A stretch of 57,500 nt of DNA from Gammaproteobacteria bacterium (GCA_021773555.1 JAJFKA010000064.1:1-57500), one strand, 5' to 3'; shown: positions 27,079 to 36,834, counted from the stretch's first letter. Notes: generated from the sequence alone by a model not told the origin. Numbers and translations: made by a program.

Positions 27079-28260
27079 ATGACCGACAACTCAGTCTATA
27101 TCGCCGCAGGTGCACGCACGCCTATGGGGGCGCTCCAGGGTTGTCTCGCAGAAATGACCGCCGTCGACCTCGGCAGTACGGTGATCCGGGAAGCCATCAG
27201 GCGTGCCGGTCTCACGGGCGACGACATTGACGAAATTATTCTTGGCTGCGTTTTACCCAGCGGACTGCGTCAGGGACCAGCGCGCCAGGCTGCGATCAAT
27301 GCGGGAATTCCCGTTAGTGCTGGTGCCACAACCATCAACAAGCTCTGCGGGTCTGGGATGAAAGCGACGATGCTCGGCCACGACCTGATAAAGGCAGGTA
27401 CCAACGAAATTATGGTCTGCGGTGGTATGGAAAGCATGACTAATTCACCCTACCTGCTACCTAAAGCCAGGGGGGGTATGCGAATGGGACACGGTGAGGT
27501 GCTGGACTCAATGTTCACCGACGGACTCGAGGATGCCAGTACCGGCAGGCTGATGGGATCTTTCGCCCAGGAAGTTGCTGATCAATACCAGATAACACGC
27601 GAGGATATGGATAGTTTCGCTATTCAATCGCTGAATCGCGCGAAATCGGCAATCGAGAGCGGCGCGCTGACGGCTGAGACAGCAACCGTGACCGTCAAGA
27701 CCCGCAAAGGCGAACATGTGGTCAGCGAAGATGAACAACCCGGTAATGCGAACATTCTCAAAATTCCAACGCTCAAGCCCGCATTCAAGAGCGACGGCAC
27801 CGTAACGGCGGCTAATTCGAGTTCCATTTCCGACGGTGCATCGGCTCTGGTGCTGAGCGGCGAGGCCGCTGTCAGCTCCCGCGGACTAACGCCAATGGCA
27901 CGCATTGTTGCCCATACCACTCACTCTATGCATCCATCCGAGTTCACCCTTGCGCCGATCGGAGCAATTAACAAGCTGCTCGCAAAAACTCGCTGGAGCA
28001 CGGCCGATGTTGATCTGTTTGAAATTAACGAAGCGTTCGCCATGGTAACGATGTTGGCAACTCGTGAACTGGGTCTCGATCCTGAAAAAGTGAATATTCA
28101 TGGCGGCGCCTGCGCTCAGGGACATCCGATTGGCTCCACGGGTTCGCGCATCATCGTTACATTGATGTACGCCCTCGAACGCCTGGGTAAAAAGCGTGGC
28201 ATTGCATCCTTGTGTATTGGTGGTGGAGAAGCCACTGCAATCGCAATCGAATTACTATAG
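27079..28260 (+). CDS. acetyl-CoA C-acyltransferase (thiolase)
   Basis: The 393-residue thiolase has the nucleophilic Cys90 in NKLCGSGMKA, His349 in the QGHPIGSTG loop, and Cys379 in CIGGGEA, plus the EINEAFA segment. Length and motifs match the biosynthetic/degradative thiolase II group, which condenses or cleaves acetyl- or acyl-CoA. AAGGA lies eight bases before the ATG. It follows the desaturase by 60 bases and precedes fabY. Whether it serves beta-oxidation or acetoacetyl-CoA formation cannot be decided. Confidence 0.93.
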   Translation: MTDNSVYIAAGARTPMGALQGCLAEMTAVDLGSTVIREAIRRAGLTGDDIDEIILGCVLPSGLRQGPARQAAINAGIPVSAGATTINKLCGSGMKATMLGHDLIKAGTNEIMVCGGMESMTNSPYLLPKARGGMRMGHGEVLDSMFTDGLEDASTGRLMGSFAQEVADQYQITREDMDSFAIQSLNRAKSAIESGALTAETATVTVKTRKGEHVVSEDEQPGNANILKIPTLKPAFKSDGTVTAANSSSISDGASALVLSGEAAVSSRGLTPMARIVAHTTHSMHPSEFTLAPIGAINKLLAKTRWSTADVDLFEINEAFAMVTMLATRELGLDPEKVNIHGGACAQGHPIGSTGSRIIVTLMYALERLGKKRGIASLCIGGGEATAIAIELL

Positions 28261-28395
28261 AAGCATACGATACAATTTTTTGCTGTACCCCGCGCTCGTG
28301 CACGCCCTGTAATACGGTGTTATTTCGCAGCGCTGGTAGATTTACCGCATAACAACCACGTACAATTACGCTACATTGTTTAGGAGCTACACGCT

Positions 28396-30246
28396 TTGTC
28401 ACGCCTGCCTGTTATCGTTGGCTTCGGTGGAGTTAATCCCGCCGGACGTAGCTCAGGGCATCATGGATTTCGACGCCTGGTATCGGACAAACTGAGCCGT
28501 GAAAAGGCGGAAAGAACATACCGGGCCCTCGCGGCGTTGATGCAGTGTGAGAACGACTGCAACTACATCAACCAACACACCCTGATAAGAAGACTCGAAA
28601 GAAATCTGTTCGATGCAAACGCTATCCGCCTGAATAAAACAGCAGAGCTAACCGCCGCTGCCAATGGTCCGATTTCGTTTAACATCAGGAAGAGTCAACT
28701 ACCCGCCGATTTACCTCCCGGCTGGCTCGTGGAGGACTCCTTTTCCGAACGCGTGACCGTGACGGTCTCAGACCTGCATAATCTTGACGTCCTGTTTCCC
28801 GACACACGCGTCTCACGGGTACATTCCGCAGGGCAGTTGCCAACCGGATTTGATCCTGAGAAGTTGTATCAGAGCAGAAATCATCCACGCGGATTGCAAC
28901 TGACCGTCTACGGCGCATCCGATGCCATTAATTCCCTGGGTATTGACTGGCAGCTCGTCCGGGATCTTGTGCCTGCAGACCAGATATCGGTCTACGCAAG
29001 TAGCGCCATGGGTCAGTTAGATACCAATGGGTCGGGCGGTATGTTGCAGGCCGGTCTCGTGGGTAAACGTGTGAGTTCGAAGAACTGTGCGCTCGGGCTA
29101 GCCGAGATGACCGCCGATTTTGTCAATGCCTATATTCTCGGTAGTGTCGGCAGCACAGGTGCAAATATCGGAGCCTGTGCCACATTTCTCTACAATCTGC
29201 GCCAGGGCATCGAAGACATACGCTCCGGAAAATTTCGCGCGGTTCTGGTGGGATCGAGCGAAGCGCCGCTGACTCCGGACATCATTGAAGGTTACCGGAC
29301 CATGGGCGCCCTCGCCGAGGATGAGGCATTGAAGAAACTTGACGGGATGGGAAGTGGTGAAGCTGACTATCGACGTGCGTGTAGGCCGTTCGCTGAAAAC
29401 TGCGGCTTTACGCTCTCTGAAGGATCACAGTTTCTTATCCTGTTTGACGACGAACTGGCGCTTGAACTCGGCGCGAACATTTATGGCAGCGTCGCGGATG
29501 TGTTTATTAACGCCGATGGTTTCAAAAAATCGATCCCCGGTCCGGGCATTGGGAACTACGTCACTGTCGGCAAGGCCATGGGGGTCGTTCGCTCGATTCT
29601 GGGTGAAACCGCATTACGACAGCGAACTTATATGCAGGCGCACGGAACCGGAACACCACAAAACAGGGTTACCGAGTCGCATATCTTTAACGAAATGGCC
29701 AGGAACTTTGGCATATCAAAATGGCCGGTCGCTGCGATCAAATCCTATGTTGGCCATTCCCTGGCTTGTGCGGCGGGTGATCAGATTATGGCATCGCTGG
29801 GAACCTGGAACGATGGGCTCATTCCGGGAATCACCACGATCGACAAGATCGCCGACGACGTCCATTCAAGCCATCTCGATTTTCTGCTTGCGCACAAGGA
29901 AGTTGACCCGGAATCCATTGATGCAACATTCATCAACTCCAAGGGCTTTGGCGGCAACAACGCGACCGCAGCGCTGCTCGGTCCCCATGTCACAAAACGC
30001 ATGCTCGCAAAGCGTCATGGCAAACAAAAGATGCAGGACCATGCGGGTCGAAATGAACCTGTGCAACAGGCCACCCTCGACTACGACGATGCGGTTATCG
30101 GTGGTAAGAACTCATTGATCTACAAATTTGGCGAGGGTGTCGTTGACGGAGCAGACCTGGACCTGTCTCCTGAGCGGATTCGAATTCCAGGACACGTCCA
30201 GGACGTGAGCCTGATTATCCCCAATCCCTACGACGACATGACCTGA
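28396..30246 (+). CDS. fabY: beta-ketoacyl synthase, FabY type
   Basis: The 616-residue ketosynthase has the decarboxylating Cys-His-His triad: Cys261 (NIGACATF), His416 (QAHGTGTP) and His454 (YVGHSLACAAG). The N terminus MSRLPVIVGFGG and the length match FabY of Pseudomonas aeruginosa. FabY starts fatty-acid synthesis from acetyl-CoA and malonyl-ACP in place of FabH (family knowledge). The start is TTG at 28396 with TAGGAG nine bases upstream. It is convergent with prfC with no spacer. Malonyl-CoA from the large carboxylase at 15977-20890 would feed its pathway, but that link is inferred. Confidence 0.82.
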   Translation: MSRLPVIVGFGGVNPAGRSSGHHGFRRLVSDKLSREKAERTYRALAALMQCENDCNYINQHTLIRRLERNLFDANAIRLNKTAELTAAANGPISFNIRKSQLPADLPPGWLVEDSFSERVTVTVSDLHNLDVLFPDTRVSRVHSAGQLPTGFDPEKLYQSRNHPRGLQLTVYGASDAINSLGIDWQLVRDLVPADQISVYASSAMGQLDTNGSGGMLQAGLVGKRVSSKNCALGLAEMTADFVNAYILGSVGSTGANIGACATFLYNLRQGIEDIRSGKFRAVLVGSSEAPLTPDIIEGYRTMGALAEDEALKKLDGMGSGEADYRRACRPFAENCGFTLSEGSQFLILFDDELALELGANIYGSVADVFINADGFKKSIPGPGIGNYVTVGKAMGVVRSILGETALRQRTYMQAHGTGTPQNRVTESHIFNEMARNFGISKWPVAAIKSYVGHSLACAAGDQIMASLGTWNDGLIPGITTIDKIADDVHSSHLDFLLAHKEVDPESIDATFINSKGFGGNNATAALLGPHVTKRMLAKRHGKQKMQDHAGRNEPVQQATLDYDDAVIGGKNSLIYKFGEGVVDGADLDLSPERIRIPGHVQDVSLIIPNPYDDMT

Positions 30247-31827
30247 TCAACTGATCTCACGGGTTGCCCTGAAGGTTACATCTGGCCAGCGCTCTTCAGT
30301 CAGGGCGAGGTTGACCCTGGTTGGCGCCAGATAAGTCAGGTGACCGCCACCATCCAGCGCAAGATTACTTTCGTTTTTTCGCGTGAAATCTGCAAGCATC
30401 TTCTGATCATCGCAACTTACCCATCTGGCGGTACTCACATTGACCGACTCGTACCCGCAATCAACCTTGTATTCATCCTGAAGTCGAAATACCACAACAT
30501 CAAACTGCAACACCCCAACCGCTCCGAGCACCAGATCATTGTTCACCAGCGGCATAAATACCTGGGTCGCACCTTCTTCAGATAGTTGGGTCAAACCCTG
30601 ACGAAGCTGTTTGCTCTTCAAAGGGTCTTTTAGACGAACTCGCCTGAACATCTCGGGCGCAAAATGTGGAATCCCCAGGAACTTGAAATCCTTGTTAGAT
30701 GTAAATGTATCACCTATCTGAATGGTCCCATGATTGTGCAAACCTATAATGTCACCAGACCATGCGTTGTCTGCCTGTGAGCGCTCACCAGCAAGAAACG
30801 TAACAGCGTCGCTAACGCGTATGTCCTTACCCAATCGGACGTGACGCATCTTCATACCCTGATCGTAGTGACCCGAACAAACTCGCATGAAGGCAATCCG
30901 ATCCCGGTGCTTCGGATCCATGTTCGCCTGAATTTTAAATACGAAGCCGGAAAAGTCCGTGTCCTGGGAATCGACTATCTCACCGTTTGTTTCCCGGGGC
31001 TGGGGCGAAGGAGCAAACTCCACAAAGCCATCAAGCATTTCCTTGACGCCAAAATTGCGTAGTGCAGTACCAAAGTATACCGGCGTAAGGCGACCGGCCA
31101 GATAGTCTTCCAGATCAAACTCATGGCTGGCACCCCGAACCAGGTCAATTTCACCGCGCAGTTCCGCCAGGATATCGGCACCAATCGCCTGCACCGCGGC
31201 ATCACTATCAATACCCTTGATGACCTTTGTTTCCGCAATGCTTTCACCTTTACCGGATAAAAACAGGTGAATCTCGTCATCGTAAAGGTGGTAGATGCCT
31301 TTGAACCTGGGCCCCATGCCAATGGGCCAGGTAACCGGTGCACAGTTAATTTTCAGCACGTCCTCCACTTCATCGAGCACGTCAATCGGATCACGAACCT
31401 CCCGGTCCATCTTATTAATGAAGGTGATAATCGGTGTATCCCGCAGCCTGCAAACCTCCATCAATTTGATGGTTCGGTCCTCGACACCCTTGGCGCCATC
31501 TATCACCATCAGCACCGAGTCAACCGCGGTCAGTGTTCGATAGGTGTCTTCTGAAAAATCTTCGTGGCCAGGTGTGTCCAGTAAATTGACGATGCGGCCC
31601 TGATAGGGAAACTGCATGACGGATGTCGTCACGGAGATGCCTCGTTGCTTTTCCAACTCCATCCAGTCAGAAGTCGCATAGCGATCGGATTTTTTCGATT
31701 TGACGGTGCCCGCCAGCTGAATTGCTTTACCGTATAACAGGAGCTTCTCAGTAATGGTGGTTTTACCGGCGTCCGGATGCGAGATAATCGCAAAGGTGCG
31801 ACGTTTGTCGATTTCCTTCTGGGTCAT
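30247..31827 (-). CDS. prfC: peptide chain release factor 3
   Basis: The 526-residue translational GTPase recycles RF1 and RF2. The P-loop SHPDAGKTT, the switch region [18 protein letters not shown] and NKMDRE motifs, and the RF3-specific downstream domains ([32 protein letters not shown]) are all present. The stop codon abuts the fabY stop codon in a convergent arrangement, and no terminator is visible between them. Confidence 0.97.
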   Translation of the reverse strand: MTQKEIDKRRTFAIISHPDAGKTTITEKLLLYGKAIQLAGTVKSKKSDRYATSDWMELEKQRGISVTTSVMQFPYQGRIVNLLDTPGHEDFSEDTYRTLTAVDSVLMVIDGAKGVEDRTIKLMEVCRLRDTPIITFINKMDREVRDPIDVLDEVEDVLKINCAPVTWPIGMGPRFKGIYHLYDDEIHLFLSGKGESIAETKVIKGIDSDAAVQAIGADILAELRGEIDLVRGASHEFDLEDYLAGRLTPVYFGTALRNFGVKEMLDGFVEFAPSPQPRETNGEIVDSQDTDFSGFVFKIQANMDPKHRDRIAFMRVCSGHYDQGMKMRHVRLGKDIRVSDAVTFLAGERSQADNAWSGDIIGLHNHGTIQIGDTFTSNKDFKFLGIPHFAPEMFRRVRLKDPLKSKQLRQGLTQLSEEGATQVFMPLVNNDLVLGAVGVLQFDVVVFRLQDEYKVDCGYESVNVSTARWVSCDDQKMLADFTRKNESNLALDGGGHLTYLAPTRVNLALTEERWPDVTFRATREIS

Positions 31828-31977
31828 GGCAGGACTTAGGCGTTATTTGGGGGAGTGGCTCAAAAAGCAGGGCATTATAGCGGGGCCAGCCTGCAGATGA
31901 AATGAAGATGCAAAATATCATGGAGGTTGAATGCAGGTTCAATTCAGCTCCCATAGAACTTGCGCCCTTCCTTGCGT

Positions 31978-32484
31978 TCAGTTTTCTGGATTATCCGGCA
32001 CAAATTCCTTGCCCAAAACCAGGGCATCTTCCCGACCCAAGAAAGCCGGGTAATAATCCTGGCGAACACCGATCTCGTTGAAACCCAGCGTCTCGTATAG
32101 TTTGCAGGCGACGATATTCGAGGGTCGCACCTCGAGAAATATTCGCCTGGCCTGGTTCTGTCTGGCACGCAACAGAATATGCGTCACCAGGTGCCTGCCG
32201 AACCCATTGCCCTGGCAGTCCGGATGTATACAGACGTTCAGCAGGTGCGATTCTCCCGCCGCAATGGACAAAATCCCGTGGCCGATGACCCTCTCCAAAT
32301 AGACGACAACCCAGCATTCGTAACCTGATTTCATGCAATCTTTGAAAACACCTTCGCTCCAGGGATGCGTATAGCCACGGCGCTCGTTGATCAGCACGGT
32401 CGGGATATCGTCAAGCTGCATCAATCGGAATTCGTGCTCTGGCGCGTTCACGGTTTCGAAATAGCGCTCTGCAGGTGCCTCCAC
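31978..32484 (-). CDS. rimI: ribosomal protein S18 alanine N-acetyltransferase
   Basis: The 168-residue GNAT enzyme has the acetyl-CoA-binding loop QGNGFGRHLVTH and the RimI-type ending ASN-like segment NIVACKLYETLGFNEIGVRQDYYP. RimI acetylates the N-terminal alanine of ribosomal protein S18. The start is uncertain: GTG 32484 overlaps the upstream holD-like gene by 37 bases, and an in-frame GTG at 32451 would shorten it by eleven residues. The holD-rimI order matches E. coli. Confidence 0.9.
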   Translation of the reverse strand: MEAPAERYFETVNAPEHEFRLMQLDDIPTVLINERRGYTHPWSEGVFKDCMKSGYECWVVVYLERVIGHGILSIAAGESHLLNVCIHPDCQGNGFGRHLVTHILLRARQNQARRIFLEVRPSNIVACKLYETLGFNEIGVRQDYYPAFLGREDALVLGKEFVPDNPEN

Positions 32485-32963
32485 AGCGCTTTCTTACTTG
32501 CCGGTGCAGCGCAAACCTCAGAAACTGCCGCTGTTAAGAGGATTCGCCTGCCTTCAACGTAAGCCATATGACCCTCCTTTAGACCAGCCATTTCAGGTAA
32601 ATGCGCAATTTCTCGCGCCCCGAAAATAATCAGGATACCCGGAAGTGCATTTATCCGGTGGCGCAAGATTTCCGCCGCGCTCTGGTCACCATCCTTCGTC
32701 GGCCACTTCAGGTTACTGAACACTGCTTGAGTCCGGCTACCATTGAATGCGAGGGCAACATCATCGCAGAACTGCCGTGCTTCCGGACTGATGACTTCAT
32801 CATCTGGGTCCAGCGTCACGCACATGGCTATAGTGCGATAATTCAGGAAGCTTAAGTGGAATGCCGGGTCATGGTTAGTCACCTGTTGCGGAACTGGCGA
32901 TGGTGCCACACTGCGCACCCGCCAGACTTCAATACCCATTTCTTTTAAATATGCTGCTTTCAC
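32448..32963 (-). CDS. holD: putative DNA polymerase III psi subunit (HolD-like, divergent)
   Basis: The 171-residue protein has the psi-type opening YLKEMGIEVWRVRS, like QLQQLGITQWSLR of E. coli HolD. Its end, GRRILLTAAVSEVCAAPASKKALWRHLQ, corresponds to the E. coli region around SPALTDLRANPTARAALWQQ. The middle is longer and unlike E. coli. Psi tethers chi (HolC) to the clamp loader. It overlaps rimI, as in the E. coli holD-rimI operon. The start is GTG with a weak ribosome site. Homologues in Pseudomonas carry misleading annotations in some databases (recalled). The call rests on end motifs plus gene order. Confidence 0.6.
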   Translation of the reverse strand: MKAAYLKEMGIEVWRVRSVAPSPVPQQVTNHDPAFHLSFLNYRTIAMCVTLDPDDEVISPEARQFCDDVALAFNGSRTQAVFSNLKWPTKDGDQSAAEILRHRINALPGILIIFGAREIAHLPEMAGLKEGHMAYVEGRRILLTAAVSEVCAAPASKKALWRHLQSAISKP

Positions 32964-33089
32964 TGGCCCACGACAATTGTGTATTTAGTCTTTATTGGCA
33001 TGCCAAGGAGTCACTCGGCGCGTTTACCTGACGGCATATTAACAACTTTTTTCGTCGCCCACCGTGCCGGTGACAAGTTGAAGCTATCG

Positions 33090-33971
33090 TCATTCCGAAT
33101 CCCGGGGTTTCTGACCATAGTCCTGCCAGGGTTCGTCCCGTTCACGCACCACCTCTCGAAATCCCTTGTCGGAGAAAGACTCCATCCACTGGTAGGCTTC
33201 TTCGGTGTGACGCGTTACTCCGTCAAAAAAGGTGCCCAACATTTGCGAGGTGCGCAGACCCATATTTTCGAATGCCTGGTTGATCAGCATCTTGTTCAAT
33301 GCCAGCTGGTTCATCGGGATATTGGTGAATCTTCTTGCCTCGGCTTCTATGGTCTCTGCCAGGTCTGCAGGATCAACGACAGCTGAGACAAGTCCTATAC
33401 GGTAGGCGGTCGCGGCGTCGATCGCGCGACCCGTCAGCAAAAATTGCTTTGCATGCTCGAGCCCCAGACGATACACCCACATCATCGTCGTGGGTGTGCC
33501 GTAAATTCTGCTGGGTGCATACCCGATATGGGCATCCGATGCCATGTAGAGCAGATCACAACACAAAACCAGATCCGTTGCCCCGCCAATGGCCCAGCCT
33601 TTTATCTCTCCAAGGACGGGTTTCGGACACTCCCAGATGCTCATAAACCGACGAACATTATTACCCATAAATCCGAAATCCCGCACCGGGTCCCAGGCAC
33701 CCGGCCGCCGTTTGATATCTGGCGATGGACCATAGGGATTATGAAACGACTCGTCTCGCTGGGTAAGATCGTATCCGGCAGTGAAGGTATCACCGACGCC
33801 TCGCAACACGATCGCTGAGACAGCCTTCGAACGTGTCGCCTCCTCAATGCCATCTGCAACCCCTGCAACCACACTTTCGGTCAGGGTATTCTTCTTTTCC
33901 GGTCGGTTGATTGCGATGATCGCAATACCGTCTTTTTCCTCATACAGCACATTGTCAGTCTGATTGTTCAT
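33090..33971 (-). CDS. crotonase-superfamily enzyme (enoyl-CoA hydratase-like)
   Basis: The 293-residue protein has the crotonase fold with the oxyanion-hole segments FTAGYDL and IGGATDLVLCCDL. In classical hydratases two glutamates do the chemistry, in GGCEL and QPEI settings. Here the first is replaced by Asp (GGATDL) and the second by Ser (APSRIYG). A simple hydratase is therefore doubtful; isomerase, hydrolase or other crotonase chemistry is possible. It overlaps the MFS transporter upstream by four bases, so the two are translationally coupled, suggesting the transported compound is its source of substrate. Confidence 0.85.
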   Translation of the reverse strand: MNNQTDNVLYEEKDGIAIIAINRPEKKNTLTESVVAGVADGIEEATRSKAVSAIVLRGVGDTFTAGYDLTQRDESFHNPYGPSPDIKRRPGAWDPVRDFGFMGNNVRRFMSIWECPKPVLGEIKGWAIGGATDLVLCCDLLYMASDAHIGYAPSRIYGTPTTMMWVYRLGLEHAKQFLLTGRAIDAATAYRIGLVSAVVDPADLAETIEAEARRFTNIPMNQLALNKMLINQAFENMGLRTSQMLGTFFDGVTRHTEEAYQWMESFSDKGFREVVRERDEPWQDYGQKPRDSE

Positions 33972-35290
33972 GATTGCCTCAAAAGTTCATGTTGCGGATG
34001 ATAAGGTCGCCGCGCGGCCCAAAAACAGAAAGAACCCATAAACGCGCCAATGGCCAGAACGGTAAACCCAATTTCGTAGTTGCCGTAGATGTCTGCCATA
34101 TAACCAGCAAAGATCGGTCCCGTCGACATCCCCAGCATGACGATCAGTGATGAGAATCCCATTATTGTGCCGAACGATGAAGGCCCAAAATAATCAGCCC
34201 TTAACGCCACCATTAAGGGTCCGCGAACTCCCCAGGCCAGCCCGTGCAGAACTGCAAAGGCAACCACCATGGCAGTGCTCGAGGCGAATGCGACCATCAC
34301 GAGTCCTGCCGTGTGCGCAGACATACAGGCGATACACAGATAACGTTTGTTAAATCGATCGCCGAGGTAACCACCGGCAATCTGTCCCGCCATCTGAAAG
34401 GCTGTCATCAGTGCAACCACTAATCCTGCTTGTGGCAAGCTATAGCCGAGGCCCTCTGTCAGGTGTGGCACCAGGTGCACCATTACCGCAGAGACTGTTA
34501 ACAAGGCGCAGGCGTGACCAATGCTGATCAGCCAGAATGCGCGGGTCCGCATGGCCTGCCGTGCAGTAAAATCCTGCTCCGCATCGAAAAAGTTCTTATC
34601 AACCCGTGCAGTTTCATCACTTACACCGTCCGCGACCTCACCCGCTTCATCTGGTCGATGCTTTACAAGCTGCACCAGGGGAAGCCCAACGCACAATACC
34701 ATCAAGCCCGAGATAAATGCGGTGGTCCTCCATCCGAAAGCTTCCAGGCAGAGAATAACGATCGGTACCGCCAGCCCGCCGAAGGAATATCCGATCTGGG
34801 AAAGCGCGACAGCTTTTGCGCGATGACGTGAAAACCAGTTAACCAGCGACACCATGACCGTGGCGAAACCACCCAGACTGGAACCAACCGCGATTAACGC
34901 AAAGGTGAGGTAGAAAGTGAGCAGAGTTTCAATCTGACTGAAAAGAATGAATCCGATCCCGAACAGGAGTATGCCGATACGCAGAATAATCCGCGGTCCA
35001 AATCGATCAACCAGCCATCCCTGAAGTGGACCTAGTATTCCGCTCTCAATCCGGGTCAGTGCAAAAGCCCCGGCCACCAGGGTTTTGCTCCAGCCAAATT
35101 CTTCCTGCAACAGCACCACGTACGCACCATAGGATTGCATCCACAACAAACCCGATAACATCTGGATGCCACCGGCTGCCCCGACGATATACCAACCATA
35201 GAATATATAGCCACGCGGCCGAAAGACGCGATCCAGAGACTGTAACTGCTGCTTCATCACTCGCCGATGATACGCAAGTTCAACCGCCAA
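33968..35290 (-). CDS. MFS transporter (monocarboxylate/organic-acid type)
   Basis: The 440-residue protein has twelve hydrophobic segments and the MFS loop motif GWLVDRFGPR (between TM2 and TM3), with a charged central loop near 205-245. The pattern resembles the oxalate/formate and monocarboxylate porter-like MFS group. The frame begins at TTG 35290; ATG 35257 (MKQQLQ) is an alternative. It lies between a small membrane protein gene and the crotonase gene, all on one strand and nearly touching, so they are probably one operon for uptake and breakdown of an organic acid. Confidence 0.87.
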   Translation of the reverse strand: MAVELAYHRRVMKQQLQSLDRVFRPRGYIFYGWYIVGAAGGIQMLSGLLWMQSYGAYVVLLQEEFGWSKTLVAGAFALTRIESGILGPLQGWLVDRFGPRIILRIGILLFGIGFILFSQIETLLTFYLTFALIAVGSSLGGFATVMVSLVNWFSRHRAKAVALSQIGYSFGGLAVPIVILCLEAFGWRTTAFISGLMVLCVGLPLVQLVKHRPDEAGEVADGVSDETARVDKNFFDAEQDFTARQAMRTRAFWLISIGHACALLTVSAVMVHLVPHLTEGLGYSLPQAGLVVALMTAFQMAGQIAGGYLGDRFNKRYLCIACMSAHTAGLVMVAFASSTAMVVAFAVLHGLAWGVRGPLMVALRADYFGPSSFGTIMGFSSLIVMLGMSTGPIFAGYMADIYGNYEIGFTVLAIGAFMGSFCFWAARRPYHPQHELLRQS

Positions 35291-35302
35291 TAGGCACTTT
35301 TA

Positions 35303-35581
35303 TTAACTGAGCTTGCGCGACCCGATTGCGTACCGCCGGATGAGACCAAATACGCTGATACCGAACCAGGCCAGCTCAATCAGGAAGGCAGAGAGGTTAA
35401 ACTCGTTTATCAACGAAACCAGAATCAATGCCGCACCCGCTCCGTTAACGAGCGTGTAAGTCAGACCCCTGACATCTATCCGGTCCAACTGAACGGCCAG
35501 ATACATCAACAGAATCAGCACCACGCCAACGTTGCCTACCAGATCATGCCACTGATAACCGATCATGCTGCCAACCTTCAT
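35303..35581 (-). CDS. small CBU_0592-type membrane protein
   Basis: This 92-residue protein has three hydrophobic helices (GNVGVVLILLMYLAV, VNGAGAALILVSLI, LIELAWFGISVFGLI) with the pattern of the CBU_0592 family, whose function is unknown. I chose ATG 35581, preceded by CAGG; a longer frame from 35737 has an unlikely hydrophilic leader and overlaps the divergent gene. An alternative ATG at 35566 has its own AGG. It is the first gene of the leftward group with the MFS transporter and crotonase. Confidence 0.8.
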   Translation of the reverse strand: MKVGSMIGYQWHDLVGNVGVVLILLMYLAVQLDRIDVRGLTYTLVNGAGAALILVSLINEFNLSAFLIELAWFGISVFGLIRRYAIGSRKLS

Positions 35582-35600
35582 TTTTTTACCTGGTGACTGG

Positions 35601-35606
35601 ATTATA
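35601..35606 (-). promoter_or_regulatory. putative -10 element of the small membrane protein/MFS/crotonase group
   Basis: A perfect TATAAT is read on the minus strand 20 bases before the ATG at 35581. No strong -35 is seen. The same 103-base gap must hold the divergent promoter of the metallo-hydrolase. Confidence 0.4.
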
Positions 35607-35684
35607 GGCAGAGACTCGTAGCAGGGATACCAGGGCATCGGGAGTGCTATGCTGTGAATTCCATCCGAACCAAGGCGGTATGAA

Positions 35685-36449
35685 ATGCTGAAGATCGCAG
35701 AACGCTGGTATTCGCGGAAAAAAATCAGCGATGACATTACACTGATTTTCGAGCCACACGTTCATCCGTTCCTGCGGTGTAACATCTGGCATATAAAAGG
35801 TCGCGAACGCGATCTGCTGATCGATACTGGATTGGGCGTCGCGTCCCTAAAATCTGCAATTGAAGATCTGATCGATAAACCGCTGACCGCAGTCGCCACC
35901 CACATTCATTACGATCATGTGGGGTGCCTGCATGAGTTCGAACACAAGGTAATGCACCGGATTGAAGCACCAAGAATGCCTGACTACCGGGAGCACTGCC
36001 CTCTAAAAATTTCTGAGTTTCCGTCTGCGTTCCACGATATGTTGCGAATTGACAGCGACGGCAAATATCTGATCTCAGCTCGACCAGATGAAGCTTTTCT
36101 AATTGATGACTATTCTGTCACAGGCACAACGGCGACGCTTGAAGTTGACGAAGGCGATGTCCTTGACCTGGGCGACCGACACTTTGAGATTCTGCATCTT
36201 CCGGGTCACTCCCCCGGCAGCCTGGGCTTATACGAGGCCCGCACTGGCATCTTTTTTTCAGGGGATGCTCTGTACGACGGCCTGTTGCTGGATGAGCTCG
36301 AGGACTCAGATATCGCGGACTATATCGGCACAATGAAACGTTTGCGGGAACTCAAGGTGTCTGCAGTCCACGGTGGCCATGAACCCAGCTTCGGACAAGC
36401 ACGCATGGTTGAGCTGATCGATGCTTATCTCGCCTGGCGGGATATCTGA
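35685..36449 (+). CDS. MBL-fold metallo-hydrolase
   Basis: The 254-residue protein has the metallo-beta-lactamase metal-binding set: THIHYDHVG (HxHxDH), HLPGHSPGS, SGDALYDG and HGGHEPSF. It has no signal peptide, so it is cytosolic. AAGGCGG lies seven bases before the ATG. It is divergent from the small membrane protein/MFS group. The hydrolysed bond is unknown; glyoxalase II-like thioesters and lactones are typical substrates. Confidence 0.9.
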   Translation: MLKIAERWYSRKKISDDITLIFEPHVHPFLRCNIWHIKGRERDLLIDTGLGVASLKSAIEDLIDKPLTAVATHIHYDHVGCLHEFEHKVMHRIEAPRMPDYREHCPLKISEFPSAFHDMLRIDSDGKYLISARPDEAFLIDDYSVTGTTATLEVDEGDVLDLGDRHFEILHLPGHSPGSLGLYEARTGIFFSGDALYDGLLLDELEDSDIADYIGTMKRLRELKVSAVHGGHEPSFGQARMVELIDAYLAWRDI

Positions 36450-36600
36450 ACTGCTATGTAAGGACGAATCCCTGCACAGGCTGTGGTGCACGGGTGAACC
36501 AGGCGATCACTAAATAGGTCATGTTGATATGATTCAGGTACATGGTTAAGCTCCGGGTTGCTCCCATAAATCGAAAAAATTAATACCTGAAGGCACTACC

Positions 36601-36834
36601 ATGATGAAATTGATCCCGGCCTGCTTGTTTTTATTTCCCTTACTCGGCAGTTGCACCACTGCCCTTGAGAATTCCCAACAAGCCAGGATGGCGAACAATG
36701 ACGTGGTATGCATCAAAGAGAAAAAGACAGGATCCAATCGGCCAACAACCCGTTGCCACGCAAAATCCAGCTCCGTCATCGAACAACAAAAGACCGAGCA
36801 CGACATGCGCACCATGCAATCTCAAACCTACTAG
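36601..36834 (+). CDS. small lipoprotein with conserved CxxxKxxGSxxxxTxC core
   Basis: The 77-residue protein has a hydrophobic signal ending in the lipobox LLGSC, giving lipid-modified Cys18. After it comes VVCIKEKKTGSNRPTTRC, a two-cysteine segment that I recall from short uncharacterised proteobacterial proteins reading CRREKPTGS...TTCR. GAAGG lies about ten bases before the start. It stands alone between divergent and unrelated genes; membrane attachment is inferred and its function is unknown. Confidence 0.75.
   Translation: MMKLIPACLFLFPLLGSCTTALENSQQARMANNDVVCIKEKKTGSNRPTTRCHAKSSSVIEQQKTEHDMRTMQSQTY

Noticed and set aside
29339-30118. A 259-codon plus-strand frame inside fabY
   Set aside because: It is an out-of-frame shadow of fabY, Arg/Ser-rich with no domain, while fabY keeps its catalytic triad.
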